Below are positions 17,560 through 26,270 of a DNA stretch of 33,404 nt, piece by piece; the first letter of the stretch is position 1, and each line of letters opens with the position of its first letter. The stretch comes from Gammaproteobacteria bacterium (GTDB lineage Bacteria > Pseudomonadota > Gammaproteobacteria > Nitrosococcales > Methylophagaceae). The DNA is taken from assembly GCA_029210875.1 (NCBI GenBank), contig JARGFJ010000026.1:1-33404 (forward strand), given 5' to 3'. Both the position numbers and the translations under genes were made by a program. The notes under the pieces are model-generated. The model searched no databases. It was not told the DNA's origin and worked only from the letters and a program-made list of their open reading frames with translations.

Positions 17560-18009
17560 ATGAAAAAAACAATTCGCCAAGCTGCGTCAGCGCATGAAAT
17601 GTTGATGATGAATTTGGCTATCTTCCATTTATTATTACCTGTTGCAGCATTGAGTAGTGGTTATATGACCATTGTGCTAACCATATCATTAATCGGTTCT
17701 TTATTAATGATGTTTTACATCAATTATCGTTCACGAAAAGGCCATGAAGATGATTTTGTTGATTTGAATTGGAAGCTGGCGTGGAAACGTTGTCATTTGT
17801 TGTTAATTAGTTACGCGATTGCGGCTTTGATCATGTTATTGGGACTGGTGTTAGCGCTTATTCAGCCAGATCACGTTATGTATACTATTGTTTTAGTTGT
17901 ATTCAGTCGTATCGCAGCGGCGCCAATCGTATTGATGGTATTAGCTTTATTTGTAATGGCAACTACTGATTTATCACAAGCGCGTCGGGGTGTAATGGCA
18001 AAACCGTAA
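17560..18009 (+). CDS. Small four-helix integral membrane protein
   Basis: A 149-residue protein, unrecognised by name. Four hydrophobic segments: about 20-33, 38-55, 84-105 and 115-135, with a charged loop RSRKGHEDDFVDLN between the second and third. No enzymatic motif is visible. Start: two upstream GTG codons are in frame, and the ATG at 17560 has AGTGGTG upstream. Its 3' end overlaps the convergent ggt gene by 47 bp. Topology suggests an inner-membrane protein. Confidence 0.7.
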   Translation: MKKTIRQAASAHEMLMMNLAIFHLLLPVAALSSGYMTIVLTISLIGSLLMMFYINYRSRKGHEDDFVDLNWKLAWKRCHLLLISYAIAALIMLLGLVLALIQPDHVMYTIVLVVFSRIAAAPIVLMVLALFVMATTDLSQARRGVMAKP

Positions 18010-19678
18010 TGTGTCTTATTCCTGCTTCGCCTTCACCACGAGGATCACTTACAGCTGATAATTGCTGGGTAGTTTTATCAAAAATAATGACCTGCATATT
18101 GCCATACTGACGATCCAATTGTTTTATGTCATGACCATAACGTTTAAGTTGGTTTAATTCATCATCAGAAAATCCGCTCGATTCAACTTGAATAGAATTC
18201 GGTGAGTATTGATGGTGGAAGCGAGGAGAGCTAACAATTTCCTGTGCCGATTTATCATCAATAAAATCCAGTATACCCAGTAAAACCATTGTAATTATAC
18301 GACTGCCGCCCGGTGTGCCAATGATCATAAGCTGTTTATCATTTTCGACAAATGTTGGGGTCATACTGGACAAAGGCCGTTTATTGGCTGTAATAGCATT
18401 AGCGGAAGTACCAAGTAAACCATAAACATTTTCAGTCCCGGTTTTGGCAGAAAAATCATCCATTTCATCATTGAGTAACACACCGGTTCCGGCAGGTACA
18501 AAGCCTGAACCAAATGGATAATTAATACTCAAAGTAGCTGAAACACGATTGCCATAGTGATCAATGACGGAAAAATGGGTGGTATCTTCACCTTTATTTT
18601 GATCGAGCCGCTGTGCAAATGAGCTAAAGTCACTGGCATGGTCCAAATCAATTGAAGAAGCCAGTTGTTGACTATAACTTTTTGAAATCAGCTTTTTGGT
18701 AGGGACTGAAACAAAGTCCACATCCCCCAAATAACGACTACGATCATAATAGGCGCGTCGCATCACTTCACTAATAAGATGTTTTCGTTGTACCGAATCA
18801 GCTTCAGTCAGGGGTAGTTGTTCGAGTTGATTCAGCATAGACAGTAATGCAATACCACCCGACGATGGTAACGCTGACGAGGTAATGGTGTAACCTAGGT
18901 AACTGCCTTTAATAGGTTGGCGGAGTTTGATTGTGTAATTAGCAAGATCATCCAGCGTCCAAATGCCGCCGTGTTTTTGCACATCGGTGACTAATTTCTC
19001 GGCAATATCACCCTGATAAAAACCATCACGCCCAGATTGAGCCAGTTGGCGTAAGGTGTTTGCCAAATCAGTTTGAATAAGCAGGCTATTCACGTCAGGT
19101 ACGTGATTACTGTTCAAGAATATAGTCGTACCAGCAGGTGAATCGATGAGTGCATTTAATCTGAACTGAGCGAGTTTGCGATAGTGTTCGCCAATTTTAA
19201 AGCCTGTTTCAGCATAATGAATGGCGGGTGCTAAACTTGTTTTCAGGGGTAGTTTGCCATAATTGTTAGCTAGATAATCAAGTGCAGCAGGTACCCCGGG
19301 AATCGCGGCAGCCAGTGGACCATTGAGTGATTTATGCTTATCAAATTGTCCATGCTGATCAAGATACATAAAACGGTGGGCTTGTGATGGTGCGGTTTCG
19401 CGGCCATCGAGCATGACTTCAAAACCATCGTGAGCACGATGTAATAACCAAAATCCACCACCACCTAAGCCAGACCCTGTTGGTTCAACTACTGCTAATG
19501 CTGCACTGATGGCAACGGCGGCATCAAAGGCATTACCGCCCTGGTTCAATATGTCAAAACCAGCTTGTGTTGCGAGTGGATGTGCTGTTGCTATGGCGGC
19601 TTGATGTTGTTGTGCATAACTAGTCGGGCAGATTAAGCTTGCCGTTATTAACAACAATGTCCAAATGAATTTCAACAT
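17963..19678 (-). CDS. ggt: Gamma-glutamyltransferase (glutathione hydrolase)
   Basis: Periplasmic Ntn hydrolase that cleaves the gamma-glutamyl bond of glutathione and autoprocesses into two chains. The 571-residue precursor has a signal peptide ending TSYA (residue 22). It shows GGNAFDAAVA (48-57), EPTGSGLGGGGFW, and the cut site GEDTTHFSV, where T366 should be the new N-terminal nucleophile of the small subunit. Oxyanion and substrate parts SSMTPT (437-442) and GTPGGSR (454-460) are present. Length matches E. coli Ggt (580). Only 9 bp separate it from the trhO stop upstream, so they are probably cotranscribed. Confidence 0.96.
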   Translation of the reverse strand: MLKFIWTLLLITASLICPTSYAQQHQAAIATAHPLATQAGFDILNQGGNAFDAAVAISAALAVVEPTGSGLGGGGFWLLHRAHDGFEVMLDGRETAPSQAHRFMYLDQHGQFDKHKSLNGPLAAAIPGVPAALDYLANNYGKLPLKTSLAPAIHYAETGFKIGEHYRKLAQFRLNALIDSPAGTTIFLNSNHVPDVNSLLIQTDLANTLRQLAQSGRDGFYQGDIAEKLVTDVQKHGGIWTLDDLANYTIKLRQPIKGSYLGYTITSSALPSSGGIALLSMLNQLEQLPLTEADSVQRKHLISEVMRRAYYDRSRYLGDVDFVSVPTKKLISKSYSQQLASSIDLDHASDFSSFAQRLDQNKGEDTTHFSVIDHYGNRVSATLSINYPFGSGFVPAGTGVLLNDEMDDFSAKTGTENVYGLLGTSANAITANKRPLSSMTPTFVENDKQLMIIGTPGGSRIITMVLLGILDFIDDKSAQEIVSSPRFHHQYSPNSIQVESSGFSDDELNQLKRYGHDIKQLDRQYGNMQVIIFDKTTQQLSAVSDPRGEGEAGIRHITVLPLHPDALVINQ

Positions 19679-19687
19679 CGTAAAGGC

Positions 19688-20686
19688 TTATTTATGGCGT
19701 TTTTTAAGTGAGGCTTGGCGCATGTTTTCCCTAATTTGTTGTTTTTTAGCGCGATGCGTCGCAATGGTAATGGCGGTGTCAGCGCCAATGTGAGCTTCAC
19801 CGCGTTGTTGAGCTAGTAACATTTGCTTTTCACGCTCTTTAAAACGTGCTTTTTGCTCATCGGTAGATGTGTTATAACAATGTGGACAACTGACGCCGTG
19901 CTGATAATGTTCGCTCAGTTTATCTTGCTCAGTGATGGGCATGCGACAAGCATTACATTGGTCATAGTTACCTTTTTCCAGACTATGATTAACGGTGACA
20001 CGTTCATCAAACACAAAACACTCACCTTGCCACAGTGTTTGTTGTTCTGGCACCTCCTCAAGGTACTTTAAAATACCACCTTCAAGATGATAGACCTCCT
20101 CAAAGCCTTGCTGTTTTAAGTAGGCTGTTGATTTTTCACAGCGAATACCGCCCGTGCAAAACATAGCTACTTTTTTATTCTTTTTAGGGTCGAGATGTTG
20201 TTTTACATAGTGAGGAAACTCACGAAAACTTTCTGTTTGAGGGTTTATCGCATTTTTAAATGTACCGACTTGTACTTCATAATCATTGCGGGTATCGACC
20301 AGAATTACATCGGGATCACTAATTAAAGCATTCCAATCTTTGGGTTTAACGTAGGTACCTACAACCCGTTTGGGATCAATCCCTTCAACCCCCATGGTGA
20401 CGATTTCTTTTTTTAACTTGACGCGAGTACGCAGGAAAGGCATATCGTCAGTATAGGACTCTTTGTAGCTGAGTTCAGCTAGTCTTTCATCTTTACGCAG
20501 ATACATTAACAAAGCATCAATACTTTCACGACAACCCGCAACTGTGCCATTGATACCTTCCTGGGCAAGCAATAATGTGCCTCGCACATGATTATCCAGC
20601 ATAAAATCAAGTAATGGCTGCTTTATTTCCTGGAAGTTATCCAAGCTGACAAATTTATATAAAGCGCATACAACAAACTTAGCCAT
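19688..20686 (-). CDS. trhO: tRNA uridine(34) hydroxylase TrhO (rhodanese fold)
   Basis: Oxygen-dependent enzyme that forms 5-hydroxyuridine at the wobble base of tRNA (known for E. coli TrhO/YceA). The 332-residue product has the N-terminal UPF0176 domain ([10 protein letters not shown] near 43-52), then a rhodanese domain with active-site loop [12 protein letters not shown] near 175-186. A C-terminal zinc-binding-like part follows (CNACRMP, CPHC) and a lysine/arginine-rich tail. A divergent neighbour shares its 5' gap of about 180 bp. Confidence 0.93.
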   Translation of the reverse strand: MAKFVVCALYKFVSLDNFQEIKQPLLDFMLDNHVRGTLLLAQEGINGTVAGCRESIDALLMYLRKDERLAELSYKESYTDDMPFLRTRVKLKKEIVTMGVEGIDPKRVVGTYVKPKDWNALISDPDVILVDTRNDYEVQVGTFKNAINPQTESFREFPHYVKQHLDPKKNKKVAMFCTGGIRCEKSTAYLKQQGFEEVYHLEGGILKYLEEVPEQQTLWQGECFVFDERVTVNHSLEKGNYDQCNACRMPITEQDKLSEHYQHGVSCPHCYNTSTDEQKARFKEREKQMLLAQQRGEAHIGADTAITIATHRAKKQQIRENMRQASLKKRHK

Positions 20687-20754
20687 GGTGGGTCCTGAAC
20701 ATAAAAATTAATGGATGGTATTTTACGTTGAATTTCGGTACTTGTCCTAACGCA

Positions 20755-20783
20755 TTGGTAACTATCTATCTGGAAAATATAAT
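20755..20783 (+). promoter_or_regulatory. Predicted sigma-70 promoter for the coiled-coil protein gene
   Basis: TTGGTA (20755-20760, four of six match to TTGACA), a 17-bp spacer and a perfect TATAAT (20778-20783). It is the best sigma-70 promoter I can see in the window, in the 179-bp gap between trhO and the next plus-strand gene. It predicts a leader of roughly 75 nt before the ATG at 20866. Confidence 0.55.
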
Positions 20784-20865
20784 GAAACTGTTAACTGAGT
20801 TATATTTAACTTACTTTTATAGTGGTACAGTGAACAGTCACGTATTTTCATTAGTGGAGGTTTTT

Positions 20866-21288
20866 ATGATCGACGCTGACATATCAATACACGAAAATAA
20901 GCAGTGGCACCGTGATCATGCCTTATGGTCGGAAGAGGTTCGGTTCTGGCAACATGAAACTGAACGCTTGGTTGCCATGTTGTACCTCATTGAACGTGCT
21001 ATACCGGATCATTCTTCTTTATTGGATCAGCATAAATCCATGGTTGATCAGCATGAGCAACGAATTATCAGTTATGAGTGCGGTATTGATCGATATTGCC
21101 TAGAGACGTGGCCTGATTATAAAACGCTTAAGCAACAACTTTGTTGTCATGACCAACTATCAAAAGTGCATGAACAAATGAGGCTTGAACATCAAAAAAT
21201 CAAGGGACTTTACAGTAGTGAAATGAAAAGGTTTAGAACCTTATTATTAAAATTACTGGAGGAGTCTGAGTCATTATTTAATGACTAA
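20866..21288 (+). CDS. Uncharacterised helical (coiled-coil) cytoplasmic protein
   Basis: A 140-residue protein, unrecognised by name. It is almost entirely helical, rich in His, Glu and Gln, with segments HRDHALWSEEVRFWQHE, HKSMVDQHEQRI and HEQMRLEHQKIKGLY that look like a four-helix or coiled-coil fold. No signal peptide. The frame is open 46 codons upstream, but that part is low-quality and the ATG at 20866 has AGTGGAGG five bases before it. A good promoter lies upstream and it stands alone. Its stop is one base from the convergent mepK stop. Histidines could bind metal; that is only a guess. Confidence 0.7.
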   Translation: MIDADISIHENKQWHRDHALWSEEVRFWQHETERLVAMLYLIERAIPDHSSLLDQHKSMVDQHEQRIISYECGIDRYCLETWPDYKTLKQQLCCHDQLSKVHEQMRLEHQKIKGLYSSEMKRFRTLLLKLLEESESLFND

Positions 21289-21289
21289 A

Positions 21290-21871
21290 TCAACTACCCC
21301 AATGTCGAACACGACCAGTGTCGAGATGGACAAAATCCGATTTGGAATAATAGCCAACACCACCTGCATGAAGGTTTAGTGCCGCTTTTCGTAAATCAGA
21401 TAAATGTCTTCCTGGTAAACGGATATCTATGGCTTTACCTTGCATGTGCAAGCTTTTCTTGGCAACACCTGAACTTTGTTGATTGAGCATGGCATTGGTT
21501 TTGGGTGAGCGGTATCCAGAAATAACATGGAAAGGTTGTTTGCCATTCATTTTGTGATGAAGAATATTGAGTAAATCAATTAAGTCTTTATCAATTGGCG
21601 TAACATCACCAGTGCGATGATCGCGTAAAACACGATTAATGGCATGTAATTCACTGGCTTGATAGTGACCTTCAGCCCAATAGGTTGAATTGAGACTTTC
21701 GCCAGTATGTAAATTGATTAATGATAATTTTCGTTCAGGTTGCTTAAATGCGGTGGCAAATGCATTTGGCATTACCAGACCGGTAGTTAAACCCAGACTC
21801 ATTTTAAGAAATTGACGGCGGGTATTGTGTTGTTGCGTATGTTGTTGCAGTTGCTCACGTTTAAATTGCAT
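21290..21871 (-). CDS. mepK: MepK-type DD/LD-endopeptidase (DUF882, peptidase M15)
   Basis: A 193-residue exported peptidoglycan endopeptidase. The N-terminus has a Tat signal with TRRQFLKM and a hydrophobic stretch ending near AFA. The catalytic part shows HVISGYRSPKTNAML (about 109-123), the zinc motif SLHMQGKAIDIRLPG (His and Asp ligands) and FVHLDTG near the end. In E. coli MepK cleaves L,D- (mDAP-mDAP) crosslinks. Its neighbour is an L,D-transpeptidase that makes those crosslinks, as in E. coli ycbB-ycbK. The gene order supports the assignment. Confidence 0.93.
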   Translation of the reverse strand: MQFKREQLQQHTQQHNTRRQFLKMSLGLTTGLVMPNAFATAFKQPERKLSLINLHTGESLNSTYWAEGHYQASELHAINRVLRDHRTGDVTPIDKDLIDLLNILHHKMNGKQPFHVISGYRSPKTNAMLNQQSSGVAKKSLHMQGKAIDIRLPGRHLSDLRKAALNLHAGGVGYYSKSDFVHLDTGRVRHWGS

Positions 21872-21930
21872 GCATTTTACCCGTTAAATTTAGTTTAATC
21901 TTATGAATTATATATAGAATTTAATTGTTA

Positions 21931-23493
21931 TTACAACATACTAGCGATCTGTTTGTCACGATGATAGATGTCTGGAGAGAAATATAGTTCACCTTCTATC
22001 ACTGATGCTGTGATATAGACCACATAAATTTTTAATGGTTGAGCTAATTTTTGTCCACGATTTTGATTGCTTGCAATCGTATCTAAAACAGTTCGATCTG
22101 AATCAGATTTATCTAAGGTAAAGTTTGCCAGAGCGATAGGATCCTGTACTCGAATACAGCCAGAACTGAATGAACGATTAACTTCACTGAATAATTCTTT
22201 ATGCGGCGTGTCATGTAAGTAGATATTCCACTGATTATGAAACATAAATTTCAATTTACCTAATGCGTTATGCTCACCAGGATCTTGTCGTAATGTATAG
22301 GGAAAATGTCGCTTATCCATCGCATGCCAATCTATAGAGTAGGGGTCGTGTTCAATACGTTGACCATCTTCAGTTGAAAAAACACGAATATCATGTTGAT
22401 AGAAATAATTCAGATCCTTTTTCTGTTTTGGCAATAAATCCAAACGTGCCAACTTTCTGGGTACATTCCAATAGGGATTAAAGACTAATCGATCAATATC
22501 ACTACTAAAACTGGGTGTTTGACGTGTGGTTTGACCAACTATTACTGGCATTTCCAGCTTTTCTTGGCCTTGTTTTACTGCTGTCAGTGAATAATTTGCC
22601 AAATTAACCAAGACATAACGTTCTCCTAAATTTTTGGGTAACCAGCGATGGCGCTCGAGGGCTACTTTTATTTGGTTGAGGCGTTCTGTGACGGATACAT
22701 TCATTTCACGACGTGTTTCAGAGCCAATAATGCCGTCAACTTTCAAGTTGTATTTTTTTTGAAAGCGTTTAACGGCTTGTTCCAGTAATGGGGCATAAAC
22801 ATCGGTGGATAATGGCTGAGTTAATGTCAAATGCTCATCTTCAAATGCTAAACGTTGCTGAATTAAAGCAACATTTGGATGAGTGTCACCAGGTTTTAAT
22901 AATGGTGTATCGGGTATTTCAGACCAACCACCTCGCTCAACATAACGTTGATAACGTGTCAGAGCCTGACTTAACAAACGATATTGTTCTGAATCAGGGA
23001 CTACTTTATTCAGTTCTGATTTAAGGTGAGGTTGTAGTATGGCTTGTTGTAAAAATTCAAGATTATTAAATTTGGGCTGTTCTATAAACCAGCTAGAATC
23101 GGCTGATTTAGCATGTAATTTTCCATGTTGAAGATGATCAATTAGTTTTAACAGGCCATCTGATAGCACTAAATCAAAGAGTTGGGCTGTCTCTGTGTTA
23201 ATTGAGGGATTTAACTTTTGCAGTTCAGTCCAATGGTAATCATCTCGTCTCAAACCATGTTGTGTTGCGGCTGCGATAAAATCAAGGGCATCATGGGCAT
23301 GAGAACCAAGTTGATTTTTACTAAGCCAGAGATAATGTTGATCGCGATAAAGTGCTTTTAATATAGGTAAATTCAATTCAAGGTGTGAGCTGGGTGTGAT
23401 CTCATCAAGCCAGTGATTGTTATCAGCAAAAGTTGGCAAACTGATAGTAAATATCAGTAACAATGCCAAAACCATTATCCTGCTCTGTTTCAC
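21931..23493 (-). CDS. ldtD: L,D-transpeptidase of the LdtD (YcbB) family
   Basis: A periplasmic enzyme that forms 3-3 crosslinks in peptidoglycan. The 520-residue protein has a signal peptide (MKQSR then a hydrophobic stretch, cut after TFA). A scaffold domain follows, then a peptidoglycan-binding type 1 segment near 205-270 (FQKKYNLKVDGIIGSETRREM) and a YkuD catalytic domain with YLHDTP and SFSSGCIRV (the cysteine nucleophile, near residue 450). The start codon is GTG; an ATG six codons in would lose the positive N-region of the signal, so I keep GTG. It lies 59 bp upstream of mepK and is probably cotranscribed. Confidence 0.94.
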   Translation of the reverse strand: MKQSRIMVLALLLIFTISLPTFADNNHWLDEITPSSHLELNLPILKALYRDQHYLWLSKNQLGSHAHDALDFIAAATQHGLRRDDYHWTELQKLNPSINTETAQLFDLVLSDGLLKLIDHLQHGKLHAKSADSSWFIEQPKFNNLEFLQQAILQPHLKSELNKVVPDSEQYRLLSQALTRYQRYVERGGWSEIPDTPLLKPGDTHPNVALIQQRLAFEDEHLTLTQPLSTDVYAPLLEQAVKRFQKKYNLKVDGIIGSETRREMNVSVTERLNQIKVALERHRWLPKNLGERYVLVNLANYSLTAVKQGQEKLEMPVIVGQTTRQTPSFSSDIDRLVFNPYWNVPRKLARLDLLPKQKKDLNYFYQHDIRVFSTEDGQRIEHDPYSIDWHAMDKRHFPYTLRQDPGEHNALGKLKFMFHNQWNIYLHDTPHKELFSEVNRSFSSGCIRVQDPIALANFTLDKSDSDRTVLDTIASNQNRGQKLAQPLKIYVVYITASVIEGELYFSPDIYHRDKQIASML

Positions 23494-23549
23494 AGACTAC
23501 GCTCAGTAACTAAGTTAATTGTTATCTTCACACTTTGAACTGGCTACGG

Positions 23550-24515
23550 TCAAGCAGCATTTAGTCGAGATTTAACTAATAACCATAAAAAGAATGGACC
23601 ACCTAATAAGGTAGTAATGACACCAACAGGAATTTCAGCTGGTGCAATAATAGTGCGTGCCAGCGTGTCACAGACAATTAAGAAGCTGCCTCCGAATAAT
23701 AATGTTGCTGGCGTTAACCAGCGATGATCACTGCCGATAAGTAATCGGCAGATATGCGGTACCATCATTCCAATAAAACCAATAGGCCCACATAATGCAA
23801 CGATAGCGCCGACACATAAGGAAGTGACAAAAAATAATAGGTAGCGAACCTGTTTAACAGCAACACCGCGACTTAGTGCAATATCATCACCTGCCATTAA
23901 TAGATTAAGTTCACGCCTTAACCAAAGAATTGTGACAATACACACACTAACAAAGGGCAGTAATTGCAACATGTCGTGATAGCCAACACTATTGATGCTA
24001 CCCATCAGCCAACGTATGATTCTGAAAGAGTCGGAGATATTGCTGAGATATTGAATAAATAAAATCAGGCTTGAGAAAAAGAAGTTGATGGCAACACCGC
24101 TTAATAATAAGGTTTCTGGTGAAAAACCACTACGAAAACGACTGATTGCAAATACAATTGAAATCGCAACTAATGCGCCACTAAATGCCGCCAAACTACT
24201 ACCATCAATACCCAATACACTGAAGCTTAAACCTAAAAAAACATAGCTTGCCGCCCCAAGTGAGGCACCACTGGCAACACCTAAAGTGAATGGTGTTGCC
24301 AGAGGGTTATGAAACATGGCTTGAAACACCATGCCACAGACGGCCAGCCCTGCACCGACTATAAATGCAAGCAATACGCGCGGTAATCGGATTTGCATCA
24401 AAATTTGATTGTAGAGTTCACTATTATCGAAATGAATTTGTCCGATATAGGGACTGACACCAAGAGTGAAAAGCGATATTAAAGTAATCGTTATTAAGAC
24501 GGGTTTTGGGGTCAT
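23550..24515 (-). CDS. btuC: FecCD/BtuC-family ABC transporter permease
   Basis: A 321-residue membrane protein of the BtuC/FecCD family with about nine or ten transmembrane segments. Characteristic parts are seen: IRLPRVLLAFIVGAGLAVCG near 42-61, NPLATPFTLGVASGASLGA near 70-88, and GPIGFIGMMVPHICRLL near 243-259, which contacts the ATPase. The ATG overlaps the ATPase stop as ATGA. Substrate is probably cobalamin, judging from the binding protein; a siderophore or heme cannot be excluded. No TonB receptor gene is next to it. Confidence 0.9.
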   Translation of the reverse strand: MTPKPVLITITLISLFTLGVSPYIGQIHFDNSELYNQILMQIRLPRVLLAFIVGAGLAVCGMVFQAMFHNPLATPFTLGVASGASLGAASYVFLGLSFSVLGIDGSSLAAFSGALVAISIVFAISRFRSGFSPETLLLSGVAINFFFSSLILFIQYLSNISDSFRIIRWLMGSINSVGYHDMLQLLPFVSVCIVTILWLRRELNLLMAGDDIALSRGVAVKQVRYLLFFVTSLCVGAIVALCGPIGFIGMMVPHICRLLIGSDHRWLTPATLLFGGSFLIVCDTLARTIIAPAEIPVGVITTLLGGPFFLWLLVKSRLNAA

Positions 24516-25297
24516 TTGAATTCACTCGTCAAAGCCACTTTTGCACCTGTCTGTGGATGAGTGGCAAAGACAAATTGTTGATCATAAAGCTGGTTTAATT
24601 GTTGTGTATTCATAAACTCGCTTGAATTGCCATACCACAAGGTTTTACCCTGTTTTAGTGCCAGAATATGTTGGCTATGCTGACAGGCATGATTAAGATC
24701 ATGACTGACTTCGATCACACTGATATTGTGCTGTTGATTGAGATCTCGTATCAAATTATGTACTTCAACCTGGTGATGGGGATCGAGAAAACTGGTAGGT
24801 TCATCCAATAATAATAGTGGTGTTTGTTGGCACAATGCAGCCGCAATCATAACTCGCTGTATTTCGCCACCACTTAAGGTTTGCATTTGTCTTTCAAGAA
24901 ATGATGTGATGTCAGTGATCGTAACGGCACGATCAAAAGCCTGTTGATCTTTGTGTGACCAGTCCGAAAATGGGGAGTGATAGGGATAACGTGCCATTTT
25001 GATAAACTCATTCACTTTGAACAATAAACTATGGCCATGAGCCTGGGGCACGTAACTGATATGTTGGGCTAATGATTTTTGCTTGAGTTGCGATAGCAGT
25101 AATTGATTGAGTTTTATCGAACCTGAACTAAGAGGGACTATCGACATGATCGCTTTTAGTAAGGTACTTTTACCGGCACCATTAGATCCGATCACACATA
25201 GATAATCGCCTTTTGCCATAGCAAAACTAATATCATAAAGCAGTGTTTTATTGGCAATAGTAACGACCAGGTTATCAATTGTGAAAAACGCTGTCAT
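24512..25297 (-). CDS. btuD: BtuD-like ABC transporter ATPase
   Basis: A 261-residue ABC ATPase. Walker A GSNGAGKST and LSGGEIQRVMIAAAL with LLLLDEPTSFLDPHH (Walker B) are visible, as is the His switch VIEVSHDLNHA. It powers the neighbouring permease. The start is the ATG at 25297; the open frame extends six codons further to a TTG. That ATG overlaps the stop of the substrate-binding gene as ATGA, so all three genes are chained by overlaps. The family includes BtuD, FecE and FhuC; assignment rests on the binding protein. Confidence 0.9.
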   Translation of the reverse strand: MTAFFTIDNLVVTIANKTLLYDISFAMAKGDYLCVIGSNGAGKSTLLKAIMSIVPLSSGSIKLNQLLLSQLKQKSLAQHISYVPQAHGHSLLFKVNEFIKMARYPYHSPFSDWSHKDQQAFDRAVTITDITSFLERQMQTLSGGEIQRVMIAAALCQQTPLLLLDEPTSFLDPHHQVEVHNLIRDLNQQHNISVIEVSHDLNHACQHSQHILALKQGKTLWYGNSSEFMNTQQLNQLYDQQFVFATHPQTGAKVALTSEFK

Positions 25298-26205
25298 GGC
25301 TTTAGATCTGTCCAATCAATTTCGGGGTGAATAATCTGAGCAAACTGATCTAATAACAACATAATTCGTGGGCCAGGAATGGTAGCGTAACTTTGTTCGA
25401 TAATATGGACGCGGTTCTGTTGTATAGCATTAATATAACCTAGACTCTGCCATTGTTGTTTAACCTTAGTGAGATCGGAATTATGATCATCAGCTTCTGG
25501 AAAAATATCAATAATAACGTCTGGATTAAGTGTTAATAGACCTTCGAGCGATAGTGAGGGTACTTTAGGTGTGCTCTTAGAATACACATTTTGACCACCG
25601 GCTAAAGTAATCAGATCGTTATAAAAGTCGTGTTGGCCTGAAATATAGATTGTTTTGACCTGTTGTTCAGCCAAACTATGACCAATAGTAACCATAACCT
25701 TAGGGCGATTTAAGCCTTTAATTTTGCCGTTGATAAAGGCTATTTTTTGATCCATTTCAGTCATAATTTTCTGGGCTTGTTTTAAATGATCTGTTTGTTG
25801 TCCGATCCTGATAAGTGTATTTTTGATCGTTGCCAAGGTTTCATTACGCACGGTCAGTGTTTTAATATTAAGCTGTTTGAGTTGTTCGACTGCACGGGTT
25901 TGATTTTCCAGCAAAATCACTAAATCAGGTTGCAGTGCCAGAATAGCCTCAAGGTTTGGATCGAGAAAACCACCGACTTTTGGTAGTGTCGCAACCTGAC
26001 TTGGATAATCACAATAATCAGACACCGCGATGACCCGATCTCCGACGCCCAAAGCAAATAAACTTTCAGTAATGCTTGGTGCGATAGAAATGATGCGCTG
26101 TGGTGATGTTGGCTCGACAGTTGTTATCGGCATTTCATCTTTTGCCTGTATTACGATAAAAATAAAAATCGCAATAAATAATAATAGCGGCCAAAAATGG
26201 CGCAT
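25294..26205 (-). CDS. btuF: BtuF-like cobalamin-binding periplasmic protein
   Basis: A 303-residue binding protein of cluster A-II type. It begins MRHFWPLLLFIAI, a signal peptide or anchor. The mature part has RIISIAPSITESLFALGVGDRV then VSDYCDYP, which is the BtuF-type signature of two loops flanking the ligand cleft. Later come KVGGFLDPNLEAILALQPDLV and LNPDVIIDIF. A more upstream in-frame ATG at 26235 exists; AGGGA seven bases before the ATG at 26205 and the position of a possible promoter favour 26205. No cobalamin riboswitch fits in the short 5' gap. Ligand cobalamin likely, not proven. Confidence 0.87.
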   Translation of the reverse strand: MRHFWPLLLFIAIFIFIVIQAKDEMPITTVEPTSPQRIISIAPSITESLFALGVGDRVIAVSDYCDYPSQVATLPKVGGFLDPNLEAILALQPDLVILLENQTRAVEQLKQLNIKTLTVRNETLATIKNTLIRIGQQTDHLKQAQKIMTEMDQKIAFINGKIKGLNRPKVMVTIGHSLAEQQVKTIYISGQHDFYNDLITLAGGQNVYSKSTPKVPSLSLEGLLTLNPDVIIDIFPEADDHNSDLTKVKQQWQSLGYINAIQQNRVHIIEQSYATIPGPRIMLLLDQFAQIIHPEIDWTDLKP

Positions 26206-26232
26206 TTTTAGTCCCTGAATAATCGAAATTGA

Positions 26233-26242
26233 CATTATAATG
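26233..26242. promoter_or_regulatory. Palindromic -10 element between btuF and hpt
   Basis: CATTATAATG is a perfect palindrome, so TATAAT is read on both strands in the gap between divergent btuF and hpt. It would place transcription starts a few bases inside the gap on each side, with leaders of roughly 23-25 nt. No strong -35 matches (plus-strand position at 17 bp reads CCCTGA; minus-strand TTGTTG lies at 15 bp). A dual promoter is a guess. Confidence 0.35.
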
Positions 26243-26270
26243 CCTAATTTGCTTCAACAACGAGAAATCA

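Noticed and set aside
26206-26270. Cobalamin riboswitch upstream of btuF
   Set aside because: The 65-bp gap is too short and no B12-box-like core is visible.
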